NCBI GenBank assembly: GCA_938083195.1
Contig: CALKCK010000013.1
Location: 1 to 32,661, forward strand
Direction: 5' to 3'
DNA length: 32,661 nucleotides
Source of the DNA: an uncultured Pirellulaceae bacterium
Lineage (GTDB): Bacteria > Planctomycetota > Planctomycetia > Pirellulales > Pirellulaceae
The stretch's first letter is position 1. Each line of letters opens with the position of its first letter. Position numbers and translations under genes: made by a program. This document shows positions 17,375 through 28,100 of the stretch, piece after piece. The notes beneath the pieces were generated by a model that did no database searches, was not told where the DNA came from, and was given only the letters and a program-made list of their open reading frames with translations.

Positions 17375-17407
17375 AAAAAAAAACCACTTGAATGGATCAA
17401 GTGGTTT
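17375..17407 (-). terminator. Intrinsic terminator of the Gfo/Idh/MocA gene
   Basis: A perfect 11-bp stem AAACCACTTGA/TCAAGTGGTTT (17381-17391 with 17397-17407) has a 5-base loop. On the minus strand it is followed by a run of nine T (17375-17383, partly in the stem). It lies about 33 bases after the stop of the oxidoreductase gene. Confidence 0.88.
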
Positions 17408-17439
17408 CTAATTTAACTTTACCGAAATCGGATCGAAGC

Positions 17440-18777
17440 TCAGACCTTTAGAATCTCATAACCTTCGCGACGTTTCCGTGCTTGGAAAGTTGCCGCCTGA
17501 TCGTCACCGACAATTTGCTCGGTAACGGGATCCCATTTAATTTTCCGCTTCAGTCGAGCGGCAATACTGCTGAGATGGCAAACCGACATCGCTTGAACAT
17601 GACTAAATGGATCCGAAACGGTTAAACCGCCTTCTCGAATACATCGATAAAAATTATTTTTATGTCCTTCGTGAGGCTTACCTTTGTACAACGCAGTTAC
17701 TGCCTCATCGGTGTACACATCTTTATCCCAATTCTCTTCAATGGGCTTCCCAACAATTTTCCCGCGGTTAACAAATATTCGGCCTTTGGAACCCTCGAAT
17801 GTAATTCCGTTGTCGCCGTGACTGGTCACATCCATCGTGATTCCGTCACCAAATTTATGGATGACTGAAAAATCATGAGACGTGTTATAGCAGTCATCTA
17901 CCGTCGCAAACCCGTCCTTGTAGGCAACAGGGTGGGTGCAATTGGTGCCGTCAATTTCAAGTGGCCCCTGCTTTGAACCATTCTTATTTAATGCCCACAT
18001 CGCAATATCAACGTGATGAGCGCCCCAGTCAGTAAATTTACCGCCTGAATACTCGTACCACCAACGGAATTGATAATGCCCTCGTTTTTCTCGATAGTCT
18101 TTAGCTGGTGCTTGTCCCTGCCACATTTCCCAATTCAGTTCTTCCGGAACTTCCGCAACTGGAAACGGTCCGCCCGTCGGTGACCCGTTAATACCAACGG
18201 TCACATGTTTAATATCTCCCAACAGTCCTTGCTGGACCATATTCACAGCACGCATGAACTTATTTCGGTCACTCCTCTGTTGGGTCCCGACTAAGAATGC
18301 TTTGTCGCTGTGCTTCTCACAGGCGCGGCGAATCAGCTGATTTTCTTCCAGAGTCAGCGTCAGAGGCTTTTGAACGAAGACGTGTTTCCCAGCTTCCAAA
18401 GCCTCAACCGCAATTTTTATATGCCAATGATCGGGCGTGACGATACTGACGACGTCGATGTCGTTTCGATCAAGCACCTTTCGATAATCCTCGTATTGAT
18501 CGGCTTTTCCTTTACCGATTTTTGCATCGTTTTTGGCACGCGCTGCATGCCTCTGGTCAACATCACAAACCGCAACAATGTCACCAAAATTGGCGTGTCC
18601 TCTCGCGTCACCCGTTCCCATGCTGCCAACACCAATACACCCAATGCTTGGCCGATCGTTTTTATCCTGATTGGCGAAGGCTTTTTCACTCCAATTAAAA
18701 TAAGGAGTCACAGCAACTGCGCCACTGGCAGCGGCTGAATTTTTAATAAAGTCACGCCGTGTTTTTTTTCTTGTCAT
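17440..18777 (-). CDS. Tat-exported Gfo/Idh/MocA-family oxidoreductase
   Basis: This 445-residue protein starts at ATG 18775-18777, where GGAG lies a few bases ahead; a 15-codon upstream extension is unlikely. The N-terminus has a twin-arginine motif RRDFIK (7-12) and a short hydrophobic stretch ending near AFA, so it should be exported folded with its cofactor. The NAD(P)-binding Rossmann fold shows GCIGVGSMGTG (46-56) and AVCDVD (69-74). The usual EKP catalytic motif is QKP here (136-138), and VTPDHWH (113-119) is typical of this planctomycete-rich subgroup. A C-terminal domain with WWYEYSGGKFTDWGAHHVDI follows. Members of this large family oxidise or epimerise sugars and polyols; the substrate is not predictable. 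It is a single gene with its own terminator. Confidence 0.92.
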   Translation of the reverse strand: MTRKKTRRDFIKNSAAASGAVAVTPYFNWSEKAFANQDKNDRPSIGCIGVGSMGTGDARGHANFGDIVAVCDVDQRHAARAKNDAKIGKGKADQYEDYRKVLDRNDIDVVSIVTPDHWHIKIAVEALEAGKHVFVQKPLTLTLEENQLIRRACEKHSDKAFLVGTQQRSDRNKFMRAVNMVQQGLLGDIKHVTVGINGSPTGGPFPVAEVPEELNWEMWQGQAPAKDYREKRGHYQFRWWYEYSGGKFTDWGAHHVDIAMWALNKNGSKQGPLEIDGTNCTHPVAYKDGFATVDDCYNTSHDFSVIHKFGDGITMDVTSHGDNGITFEGSKGRIFVNRGKIVGKPIEENWDKDVYTDEAVTALYKGKPHEGHKNNFYRCIREGGLTVSDPFSHVQAMSVCHLSSIAARLKRKIKWDPVTEQIVGDDQAATFQARKRREGYEILKV

Positions 18778-19068
18778 TAGATCTCCAACAATTTTGAAAC
18801 GCTTCAACCAAAAAAGCGTCAATTCGATACAGGTAAGAACTCAAACTATAACGAATTTAAAAGCGTGGGGACAGAATTAAACGAACCAAGTGCCAGGTTT
18901 TCGCCATCGAAAAAATACAGATAAAAGTTTTGAAAAATCAAAAGATTTCGTGTCCAATTTAAAGGCATAAAATCGCACTTTATTACAGGTTCCTGACAAC
19001 TTATGGCCTTCCGCCTACTGACATTGGCCAGGCTTACCGTAAGTCCGCTTTTACAATTCATATCAACG

Positions 19069-19095
19069 TTGAATTCAAACCTGTTAAGGTATACA
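19069..19095 (+). promoter_or_regulatory. Possible promoter for the 60-residue membrane protein
   Basis: TTGAAT (19069-19074) and TATACA (19090-19095) are separated by 15 bases and lie about 40 bases before the ATG at 19134. The match is partial. Confidence 0.3.
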
Positions 19096-19113
19096 CAGCG
19101 TTTGTTTCAAATT

Positions 19114-19126
19114 ACCTTGCCAAGGT
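19114..19126 (+). promoter_or_regulatory. Palindrome overlapping the ribosome binding site
   Basis: ACCTTG-C-CAAGGT is a perfect 13-base palindrome whose right arm contains the AAGG ribosome binding site of the gene at 19134. It could bind a protein. The one-base centre is too short for an RNA hairpin unless the inner pairs open. Confidence 0.3.
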
Positions 19127-19133
19127 CTTAAAA

Positions 19134-19316
19134 ATGCGAAAACAACTTGTAAACATCGCAAATGGATCTGCCAGCATAGCCGTCGTTTTGATATTTACGC
19201 TCGCTCTGATCAATGTAGCATGGATGGTTTGTAATTCGGATCTTAACAACGAGCCGTTTCACGTCCGGTCTCATGTTATGTTCGATCATTTTCATGATCT
19301 CGTTCAGGGTCGATAG
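19134..19316 (+). CDS. 60-residue membrane protein, hypothetical
   Basis: The frame has AAGG 8 bases before the ATG. Residues about 13-32 form one hydrophobic helix (ASIAVVLIFTLALINVAWMV). It is preceded by a basic N-terminus and followed by a polar, His-rich tail (HVRSHVMFDHFHDL). No family is recognised. It lies 87 bases ahead of the LRR protein gene on the same strand and may share its transcript. Confidence 0.45.
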   Translation: MRKQLVNIANGSASIAVVLIFTLALINVAWMVCNSDLNNEPFHVRSHVMFDHFHDLVQGR

Positions 19317-19403
19317 CCACCAAACAAAGCCCCGGCGAATGAAAGTCTGTGTTGGCCCCTACCGGCAAATATACGCCTGAAAAGACTTCCTTCCTAAAAA
19401 ATC

Positions 19404-20168
19404 ATGCCCAAATCCAATCAAAGTAAATCAACGTCCTTTCTAAGATTTTCTCTTCTCTCTGTTTCGATTGCGATCCTGTTCCTCTGTGCCGTTCTTGCAT
19501 TTTGGATATCACCTTCCTTGAAACAGAAGAAACTAGCACAGTGGATTGTTGAAAATGGCGGTTACATTTCTTACAGCGCTGAAGATCATGCTGCGGAATT
19601 CTATTCACGTGCCGAATACGGCCTGCTTGGCTACTGGCCGGGCGTTGATTTCATTGACCACCTTTCAACCATCCATCTCACAGCTCCCGTATCGGATATA
19701 TCTGCATTGAGTCAGGCCAATGCCGTCTTTCAAATAACGATAACCGAATTCACCGGCACTGACTTGTCCCCCATCTGTAACCTTTATCGCCTCGAACAAT
19801 TACGAATCTTAAAATCAAAAGCCATTCACCTTAACGATCTCATCCAATTGTCGAACCTTACCAATCTCACAATCAACAACTGTCAGCTCGCCGACATCCA
19901 AGGCATCACAAATTGTTCAAATTTAAGTTCTCTTGATTTACGCAACACGCAGGTAGCGGACATCCAGATTTTGCAACATTTAATTGAACTAAACAATTTA
20001 GATCTCTCCAACACAAACGTCATAGATTTTCGTCCGCTTGAAAAGCTTGAAAACTTATCCCGTCTCAATCTAAGAGGCACAAACATTTCACCCAGCTCGC
20101 TTCATGCTCTCCGGACAGCATTGCCAAATTGCACAATTGACGCAGACGAAAGGTCGCTCAATTTTTGA
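19404..20168 (+). CDS. Membrane-anchored leucine-rich-repeat protein
   Basis: This 254-residue protein has an N-terminal signal-anchor helix (about 14-36) and a C-terminal run of about five leucine-rich repeats of 22-23 residues (about 115-245). Typical turns are visible, for example LTNLTINNCQLADIQGI, LSSLDLRNTQVADIQIL, LNNLDLSNTNVIDFRPL and LSRLNLRGTNISPSSL. The end LRTALPNCTI is a common planctomycete LRR cap. The domain faces outside if the helix is an N-in anchor. LRRs bind proteins or other ligands; the partner is unknown. The middle segment (40-110) has no clear match. It converges with the DASS transporter gene. Confidence 0.8.
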   Translation: MPKSNQSKSTSFLRFSLLSVSIAILFLCAVLAFWISPSLKQKKLAQWIVENGGYISYSAEDHAAEFYSRAEYGLLGYWPGVDFIDHLSTIHLTAPVSDISALSQANAVFQITITEFTGTDLSPICNLYRLEQLRILKSKAIHLNDLIQLSNLTNLTINNCQLADIQGITNCSNLSSLDLRNTQVADIQILQHLIELNNLDLSNTNVIDFRPLEKLENLSRLNLRGTNISPSSLHALRTALPNCTIDADERSLNF

Positions 20169-20272
20169 AATTGAAGCTGGGTCGATTTTCCTAACCGACT
20201 TATTGAACTCAAACAACAATTTGCCTGCCATCAGCAATCGCACAGGAACGGTGTTCGCCATCCTGTTGGAAA

Positions 20273-21652
20273 CTAAATCATCGCATAGCAGACCAGCGTC
20301 ACAATCAAAATACCGACGAGATTCAGCACCAAGCCCTCGCGCGCCATTTCGCTAACAGAAAACTTTTCTGAACCGAACACAATTGCATTGGGGGGCGTCG
20401 CCACAGGTAGCATGAATGCAAAACTTGCACTGATCGTGGCTGGAATCATGAACAGCTTCGGTTCAACCCCCGCCGCGATTGCCCCCGTTACCAATATCGG
20501 CAAAAGGATGGTTGTCGTCGCAGTGTTGCTGGTGACCTCTGTTAAAAAAGTCACCGCCAGACAAATCGAAGCAATGCTTAAGAGAACCGGGAGCGTCCCA
20601 AGTGAAGAAATTGAGTTTCCTAGCATTTCGCTCAAACCCGATGATTTAAATGCACCGGCCAGGCATAACCCACCTGCGAATAACACCAAAACACCCCACG
20701 GAATCTTGGCAGCTGTTTCCCAATCTAAAAGTTTACCCCCTTGGCCACAGGGAAGCACAAACAAGAACAGGACGCCAATCAAGGCGACCGATGCATCATT
20801 GGCATAGGGCAGAGATATCCCCTGCCCTTCTGCAAAACCCACCCAGCCGCCAAATGGCTGTTGGCGGGTCACCCAAAATAAAGCAGTTAGCCCGAATACA
20901 AGCAAGGTCCGAATTTCTTCTTTGCGCCAAGTCCCAACACTCGGCAATTTTATCGGATCGATGGTGCCAATTCCACGCGTTAACCAAAAGCCAACAAAGG
21001 GGAGCATAATCAAGACGACCGGGAGCGCCATCTTCATCCAATCCAAAAACCCTATCTCCACACCGGTCGCCTCTTGGTAGACACCCATGAATACTAAGTT
21101 GGGCGGAGTTCCAATGGGGGTTGCAACGCCACCGACACTCGCTCCATACGCAATTCCAAGCAGCAAAGCAATTTGGAACTTACGATTACTCGACTGAGAT
21201 ACGACCGCCATCGCTATTGGTAATAACATCAATGTCGTGGCTGCATTGGAAATCCACATACTTAATACGGCTGATGCAGCCATGAATCCAAAGACCAACC
21301 GTCGACCACTGCCGCTACCAAAGAAGTTAACCATTCCAAGTGCGATTCGTTTATGAGCCCCACTCTTTTCCATCGCGGCCGATAACATGAAACCACCAAG
21401 CATCAGCAAGACTAGTTTGTGTCCGTAAGCTCGAGCGACATCGTCGGGCGACAAAATTCCGAACAACGGAAACAAAGCCAAAGGTATCAACGACGTAGCC
21501 GGAATAGAAATTGGCTCAGTAATCCACCACGCCGCCACCCAGATTGTAATCGCCGCGGTGATACAGATTTCACTCGGAGAACCAAAAGCGTATAGCACGG
21601 CACCGATAACAAATGCTGCCACAGGGCAAATAATCAGCATCCAATTTTTCAT
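20273..21652 (-). CDS. DASS/SLC13-family carboxylate transporter
   Basis: This 459-residue polytopic membrane protein has the two inverted halves expected of the divalent anion:Na+ symporter family. The substrate/Na+ motifs appear as SNAATT (135-140) and SNTATT (375-380), and the paired loops as GTPPNLVF (181-188) and ATPPNAIVF (419-427). Early WITEPISIPATSLIPL is also typical. Family members take up succinate, malate, citrate or related anions, often with Na+. The first motif has SNA in place of SNT; whether this alters coupling is unknown. The frame opens nine codons earlier at a TTG, but ATG 21650-21652 (MKNWMLII) fits the family N-terminus better. It is a single gene with no neighbour suggesting its substrate. 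Confidence 0.9.
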   Translation of the reverse strand: MKNWMLIICPVAAFVIGAVLYAFGSPSEICITAAITIWVAAWWITEPISIPATSLIPLALFPLFGILSPDDVARAYGHKLVLLMLGGFMLSAAMEKSGAHKRIALGMVNFFGSGSGRRLVFGFMAASAVLSMWISNAATTLMLLPIAMAVVSQSSNRKFQIALLLGIAYGASVGGVATPIGTPPNLVFMGVYQEATGVEIGFLDWMKMALPVVLIMLPFVGFWLTRGIGTIDPIKLPSVGTWRKEEIRTLLVFGLTALFWVTRQQPFGGWVGFAEGQGISLPYANDASVALIGVLFLFVLPCGQGGKLLDWETAAKIPWGVLVLFAGGLCLAGAFKSSGLSEMLGNSISSLGTLPVLLSIASICLAVTFLTEVTSNTATTTILLPILVTGAIAAGVEPKLFMIPATISASFAFMLPVATPPNAIVFGSEKFSVSEMAREGLVLNLVGILIVTLVCYAMI

Positions 21653-22160
21653 AGTTTTCCCAGGCGACCAATAGTTCAAGCTGCAAGTCTAATACTTAGC
21701 TGACGGCTTTTCAATTTCGCCTACCCAATTTCATCCGCTAAACGATCGCAGCGATCAGCTAATATCGACCCGAGGATTCGGATCGCAAATCAGACCAAGC
21801 ATTGACGACTGCCTTATTTGAACCCATCAAAACAAACAAACCAGTCAGCCAATTACCAAGACAGGGACCTTCCAAATTAAAATTTGAATTCCCAAACGGC
21901 ATTGGCACTACGCCACAAATTCTTATTAGTTACTTCGTCCGAACTCCTACCACTTGAGATTGTCTCGAATTAAGAAACGAAGTCGCAGATTGAGACGTTT
22001 AACCGTGCGATAAAAAGATATGCGAAATCAATAAGTCAAAAACCACTCGTATAAAATATGGGATTCCGTATTTTTCAGATATATCGTTCCCCATTGGCAC
22101 GCCCGTTGCATAGTAGCGGGTTAACACTTCCCACCTACCTCTCACTCCCGCCGGTGCCTC
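21653..22160. other. Intergenic region before the giant gene
   Basis: These 508 bases separate the divergent transporter and giant gene. No gene is supported. A TATAAAAT box lies at 22050-22057, about 105 bases ahead of the giant gene start, without a clear -35. No Shine-Dalgarno sequence precedes ATG 22161. Confidence 0.45.
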
Positions 22161-25100
22161 ATGTTCAAATGGATCTACGCGCAGAATTCCAAATCAAACA
22201 AGCCCAATTCACGAAACAAATCGAATCTCGCCTACGGCCCACTCGAACCAAGGCAACTTCTGGCGACCACCGCTACATTTACCGGAGGTGAATTCACGCT
22301 CACCGGTGACATTGGAGCAGACGATTTTGTCATTCAAGTTGACTCCAATAATCGCCTAACTTGGAGCGAAAACGGTGGCACCCCTTCGGATGACTTAGAT
22401 AACACGGCTCCAGGCGTACAGTTTTATGAAATGGGCAATCCCGCTACTCCCATTTCAGTGACCATCGAGGGAAAAGGTGGACAGGACACGGTAGAATTTG
22501 ATATTGGGCCAAATATTGGCCTTAAAAATGTCACAGTTGATGGTGGTGCAAATATTGATTCGCTCACCATTCAAAGCGACCTTAATCTTCTACCCACCGG
22601 CGGAAAGCTCAATGTAAAAGTTGAGCAAAACACCGTTGCTGACAATTCGTTTATCGCAGCGCCCCTTGGATTCACCATTAAAGATCCTGGTTTCGACGGG
22701 AACATCGCCATTGGTGACAACGTCACCATCTCCACGAGGGCAATTGCTCCCGGTGGTGATCACTTTACTGATCCATCAATCGAAGACTCAGCCAATATTT
22801 CCCTGCAATCTAAAGAAATCAGTGTAGGCGATGGAACTTCATTCCTTGCCGATGTCGAAGCTGGCTCAATCAATACGCCGGCGGACGTTACGCTTGACGC
22901 CCAAGATCAACTCGCAAGTTTTCTTGAATTCGTTTCACTCATTGATGATTTAGCTGCGGGCACCGTCAGTGTTGGTGACGCCCTAAAATTTCTCAACCAA
23001 GAAGCTACAGCCTTTGTCGATTTAGGCACGGTTGAAATTCGAGGCCGAGACATAACCATCAAGGCGTTTGCGGGTGGAACTTCAGAGATCCCCTCAATTA
23101 AAAAAATCATTCAGGCGATCTCCGACCCAAATATTTCATTCCTCGAAACAACCGCTGACTTCCTCGACGGTCAACTTGACGATTTTATTACATCGGCGAC
23201 TGACTTGCCCGCGTTCTTCGCTAAAGAAAAAACGTCTGCCACCGTCACCATCGGAGAGGGTTCAATCATCGATGCGGCAAGTGAAGTAAAGATATCGGCA
23301 AAAACAGATAGTCATGAAACCGTTAAGGTAAAAAGTAAATACCAGGCAATTGCCGTCATGCTCTCTGAGTCCAATGCCGAGGTCACAATCGAAGAAGGGG
23401 TTCAAATCGACGCCCAAAATCAAGTCGAGATAAAAGCGGATGTTGATCTATCCTCAAAAGCCGAAGCGACCACCGAAAAAAACAAAGATCCTGCAGACAC
23501 CGAAGAACGACTCTCATTCGCGCTTGCCTTGGCCAAAACTGATTTGAGCTCAACGATCTATATCGCACCCAATTCAAACATTTCGGCAGGCACTGATGTC
23601 ACCATCCATGCGAAGGGAAAGCAAAAAGCGAAGAGCAAAGCCTCAAGTAGCGTCTACACAGAAGGTGGAATCGGCTTAGTTCTGGCTTTCTCATTTCCAA
23701 CTTCTAATGTCGCCGCGGAGGTTGAGGGAAACGTAACCGCCTTCACCGGGACACCCGGTTTTGAAGATGATCAAGGGATTACAATTAAGGCGGAGCTAGA
23801 CACGGAGGAAGAATCCGTAGCGCTTTCAGGCCTCGGTGGAAAAGCAAAACCTTTTAAGCCAAATACTACTGTAGCCAATGTAAAAACGTTCTTTACTAAA
23901 AAAATAAAACCAATACTGGTTGCCTTAAAACTCAATAATTTGACCAATGGCACCAATGTGCCAATTGACTTTGCCAGTGCTTTGGCCTTAAACGAAGCTA
24001 ATAACGATGTCCTCGCACGGGTGGGGAGCGAATCAAACCTCTATTCCAATCAAGATATCTTAGTTAAATCTCGATTAGAATCGCTAACGCGAACATTAGC
24101 AGAAAGTGCCATCGAAAATAAAACTTCCGATGCAGGCAAAGAAAATATGATCAGCACAGCGGTTGTTGTTGGCCTTTACAACAACAGTTCTCGTGCAATC
24201 CTGGATAATGGTGCAACTGCGGATGCAAAAAGAGAAATCAAAGTCGACGCAACTACCACCTATCCCTTCAAGGAGCCAGTCAGCCTAATCGAAAAAGGAT
24301 CAACTCGGGTATTGAAATTGAAAGGCAATTCCTGGGCGCGAAGTCATAGCCTCAATGGAAAGTCCACCATTGCCGGTTCTCTTAACTACCAAGATTACAA
24401 CACGACGACTCACGCCAAGATCGGTGCGGAGGCAAACATTAATCAGTTGCCCGCCGCGTGGGATATCGATCAATCTGTCAAAGTGAATGCGGCGACCAAC
24501 TTTATATTGGTTGACATAACCGGCGTATTCGAGCTTGATATCGTCTTAGCCGAAGTATTGAATAGCAGTAGTTTTTTTGCCACCCTTAATAACGATGGTT
24601 TCATCGAATTCACGAAGGCTCTTTGGAAGGCCGTCAAAAAGGACTATAAAACTTCGGATATTGGACTCGGTACCGATGCGAAAAACACAGCGGTTGGTGG
24701 TGCCTGGTCATTTACGGATATTTTTGATGATACCGAAGCTAGTATCGGAGAAAATTCAAATGTGCGTGCAGGGCTCGATGGAAGTGTCACGGTAACGGCA
24801 ACCTCAAAATTAAAACATCTTTCATTCGCCGCATCCGGCGGTAAATCAGAAAAAACGGGAATTGCAGGTAGCTTTGCTCACAATCGCCAAATCACGAACA
24901 CTCGCGCATTTATCGCGCAGGGCTCGCAGGTAACCGCCGGTAAAATATCTGTTGCGAGCAACAGTGACGCCAGTAATTTTGCCTTCGCGGGATCAGCAAT
25001 TCGAAGCTCAAATTATGGATTCGGCGCTTCCATCGCCACCAACAAAATCAATCGAACAAACCTCGCCTATATCGGATCACCGGGCGAACTTTTGTATGAA

Positions 25101-28100
25101 TCTGCGTTCGTCGCCCCCGGTGGTTTGTCGGTTAAAGCCACTTCCGGAGGGGGGTTCTATGCCAATGCATTGTCAGGTGTTGTTCCCTCAAAAGGAACTG
25201 CGTCCAACGTAGCACCCAGCACAACACCTCCAGCTTCCATTCCCATTCCGGCTAACTTTGTAAGTAAAGGGAAGACCGGAAAATTCGGCTTAAGTGTTTC
25301 CGCGGACGTTGCCATCAACAATGTGAAAGACGATACCCAAGCCTACATCAACGACGGTGGAACGTTTATGGCAAAAGACGTATCGGTGTCAGCAAAAAGT
25401 AAAGCGCCCTTGATTGCTGTCGCCGGATCGGCCGCCATCAATGGCAAGGAAGACTCCGTCGGACTGGCTGGGACTTACACCCATAATATTCTGACTGGTT
25501 CCGCAAAAGCCTGGATTGAAAACTCAACAATCCAGACAACTTCCGGAGGACTTTCAATTATCGCAGAGCGGGAAAAGGGCGGAAGCCTCTGGTCCATCAA
25601 CGCTTCGTCTGCTTCAGCAGGCAATGTTGAAGTCGCTGGAAACGTTTCGCTCAATAAGACCAATTGGATTACAGAATCGGCTTTGCTTCTCGCTGACGTT
25701 CACTCCGCTGCTGGAGCAACCCTCTCGGCTCAGGATAATTCAAAGGTCTGGAGTTTTGCTGGAGCGGTTGATTTTTCCGGAAAACTTGGTTTCAGCTCTT
25801 CCTTTTCCAAAAATGACCTGACCACGACAACGAACGCTCTCGTCGAGGGATCTCAATTGGAATTAGAGCGTGACCTTTCCCTCAGTGCCGTCAATCGAGC
25901 TAAAATCACTTCCGTGGCGGGCGGTTTTTCCAACGGAAAGAAGTTGGCCGTCGCGGGAACGATCGCACTCAATGAAGTTAACAGTACTGTCAGCGCTCGC
26001 GTCGCAGGAGGTTCCGACGTCACTGCAACCACTGTGAATATTACCGCAACTGACGACTCCGATATCCTTGCCGTATCCGGCGCCGCTACCGTCGCGAAAG
26101 GAAGCGGATTTGTCGGTGGCTTCGCAGGAAACAACGTACAACAATCCGTTCACGCTGAAATTGACCAATCCACGACCGACACGACCGGGAGTAGCTCCGT
26201 CAAAGCGGAATCCAAAGGTCGAATCCAAAGCTTCACCGCTGGAGTCTCAATCCAAGACCAGTTTGCATTCGCGGGTTCGATGGCGATCAATAATATTCAA
26301 TCGGACACAATCGCCAAAATCAATCAAAGTGATGTGGAGGCGGGGGGCCAAATCAATGTTCAAGCCGCCTCCGACGGAACAATCAATGCCTTCTCGGGAA
26401 ATTTTGCTGGCGTAGGATCTGCAGCGGTGGGTGCTGCAGTTAGCATTAATAACCAAACAAACAACGTCGAATCATCGATTGTTGAGTCCGATATTCAAGC
26501 AGAAGAGGGCTCCGTCAACGTCTCAGCAGATACCGAATCAATCGTTCGATCGCTCGCAGTCGGGGGAGCCTACGCTGAGGTTTTCGCCCTAGGTGGAAGC
26601 GTTTCGACCAATAATATCAATTCTAGTACCGACGCACACATCACAAGCTCTTCTGTTACAGCTGGAAGTGACACTTCAGTTACTGCCAGCAATCAGGACA
26701 CGATTAAAGCGCTCACTGGCGGTATTGCCGCAGCATCAACTGCAGCCGTCGGAGCTGCAGTCGGAGTCAACAAAATTGACTCAAACCTCCGTGCCTGTAT
26801 CGTTGACTCAGTAGTCACCGTCGCCGGCGATGTCGACGTTTCGACACTAAATCAATCTGAAATAGAAAGTTTATCCATCGGAGGAGCGTACGCTGGCACC
26901 TTTGCCTTAGGTGGCTCTGTCTCCGTAAATCAGATCGATGTTGATAATCGAGCCTGCATCATGGGTGATTCAACCGTCACCGCAGGGGGAGATATTACGG
27001 TCTCGGCCGTTGATGATTCTTCCATCAAAGCGCTCGCGCCAGGACTGGGAGTATCCGGAACCGCAGCGGTCGGCATTGCCGTGGTCGATAACGACATCAA
27101 TCGTGAAATTGAAGCCACAATCTCAGGTTCAACTGCCACCGCCGGTGGAGACGTTACCACCACTGTGGACGTAAAAAGCCTTCAAACCGGTATTGGAATC
27201 GGTGGAGCACTTGCTTCCGCGGTTGCCATCGCAGGCTCAAGCGTCAGCAATCGTGTTGACCAAACCATTGGTTCTTCTATCGCGAACGGTTCTCACGTCA
27301 CCGCGGGGGACGATGTCGTTGTCCAAGCTCACGTAGACAATTCGCTCAACACCAACGTCGTCTCCGGTGCTGGATCGAACGGATTTTCACTCGCCGGCTC
27401 AATCGCTACCGTGCATGTCGACTCTGAGGTCACCTCCCGTATAGGCGATGCAGTCACTATCGACGCGGGACAAAATGTCGTCGTCGAGTCAGTTGACACC
27501 ACAACGGTCGACTCTCTAGCAGGCACAGGAGCCGTTGGAATTGCCGCAGCTGGTGTGGGAGCAAGCGTGAGCACCGTTCAGGTTCACAAAAACACGCTCG
27601 CCTTCATCGGAGAGAATTCGAATGTCTCAGCTGCAACCGACATGCTGCGACCAACAACGGTTTACGACGGAGAGTACAATTCTGCCGGAGACTTTTTATC
27701 TGAACAGATTTTTGGTGTAGCCGTCCAGGCGACTTCCAATGAAGAAATCACAAATCTTAGTGCGACCGGTGGGGTTGGCTTGTACGCCGGGGTCGCCGGA
27801 GCAGTAACTGTCGAGGTTATTAGCCCACATGTAGAAGCGTGGATTGGCAAGAACTCGGTTGTGGATGCGAACCATGCTGGAATTGACATCGATCCGAACG
27901 ATCCAAATCATGAAAAACAATCAATAAACGTGAATGTCTCCGCGGTCAGCAATCTTACCGTGAATTCAACTGACGGTGCTGGTGCGGTGGGTGCGGCAGG
28001 TATTGCTGGGGCCGTGGACGTCGGCAAGATCGATCATTTCGTGTGGGCTCATATTGATGCCGACGCGAAAGTATCCGCCTACCACGACGTCGACCTTCAT

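Larger units (their letters stand above)
16578..17439. other. Intergenic region with one tiny gene
   Basis: Across 862 bases the only supported items are the 41-residue frame at 17102-17227 and the terminator at 17375-17407. Overlapping open frames on both strands at 16558-16875 are mutually exclusive and lack protein-like composition. Confidence 0.5.
18778..19133. other. Intergenic region with degenerate repeat-like words
   Basis: These 356 bases lie between divergent genes. No convincing gene is present. The words GGGGACAGAATTAA (18867-18880), GTGCCAGGTTTT (18891-18902) and AGGTTCCTGACA (18987-18998) resemble sequence words often seen around REP/RAYT-type palindromes, but no intact palindrome or transposase is present. 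Confidence 0.35.

Noticed and set aside
18846..19061. A 71-codon minus-strand frame
   Set aside because: It reads through the repeat-like words and has no start signal or family match.
22058..22291. A + strand frame overlapping the giant gene start
   Set aside because: It begins right at the TATAAAAT box, ends inside the giant gene in another frame, and has no protein-like features.
26355..27317. Tandem repeats as a possible CRISPR array
   Set aside because: The period is 159-162 bases, in frame and diverged, with no identical short direct repeats; they encode protein repeats.
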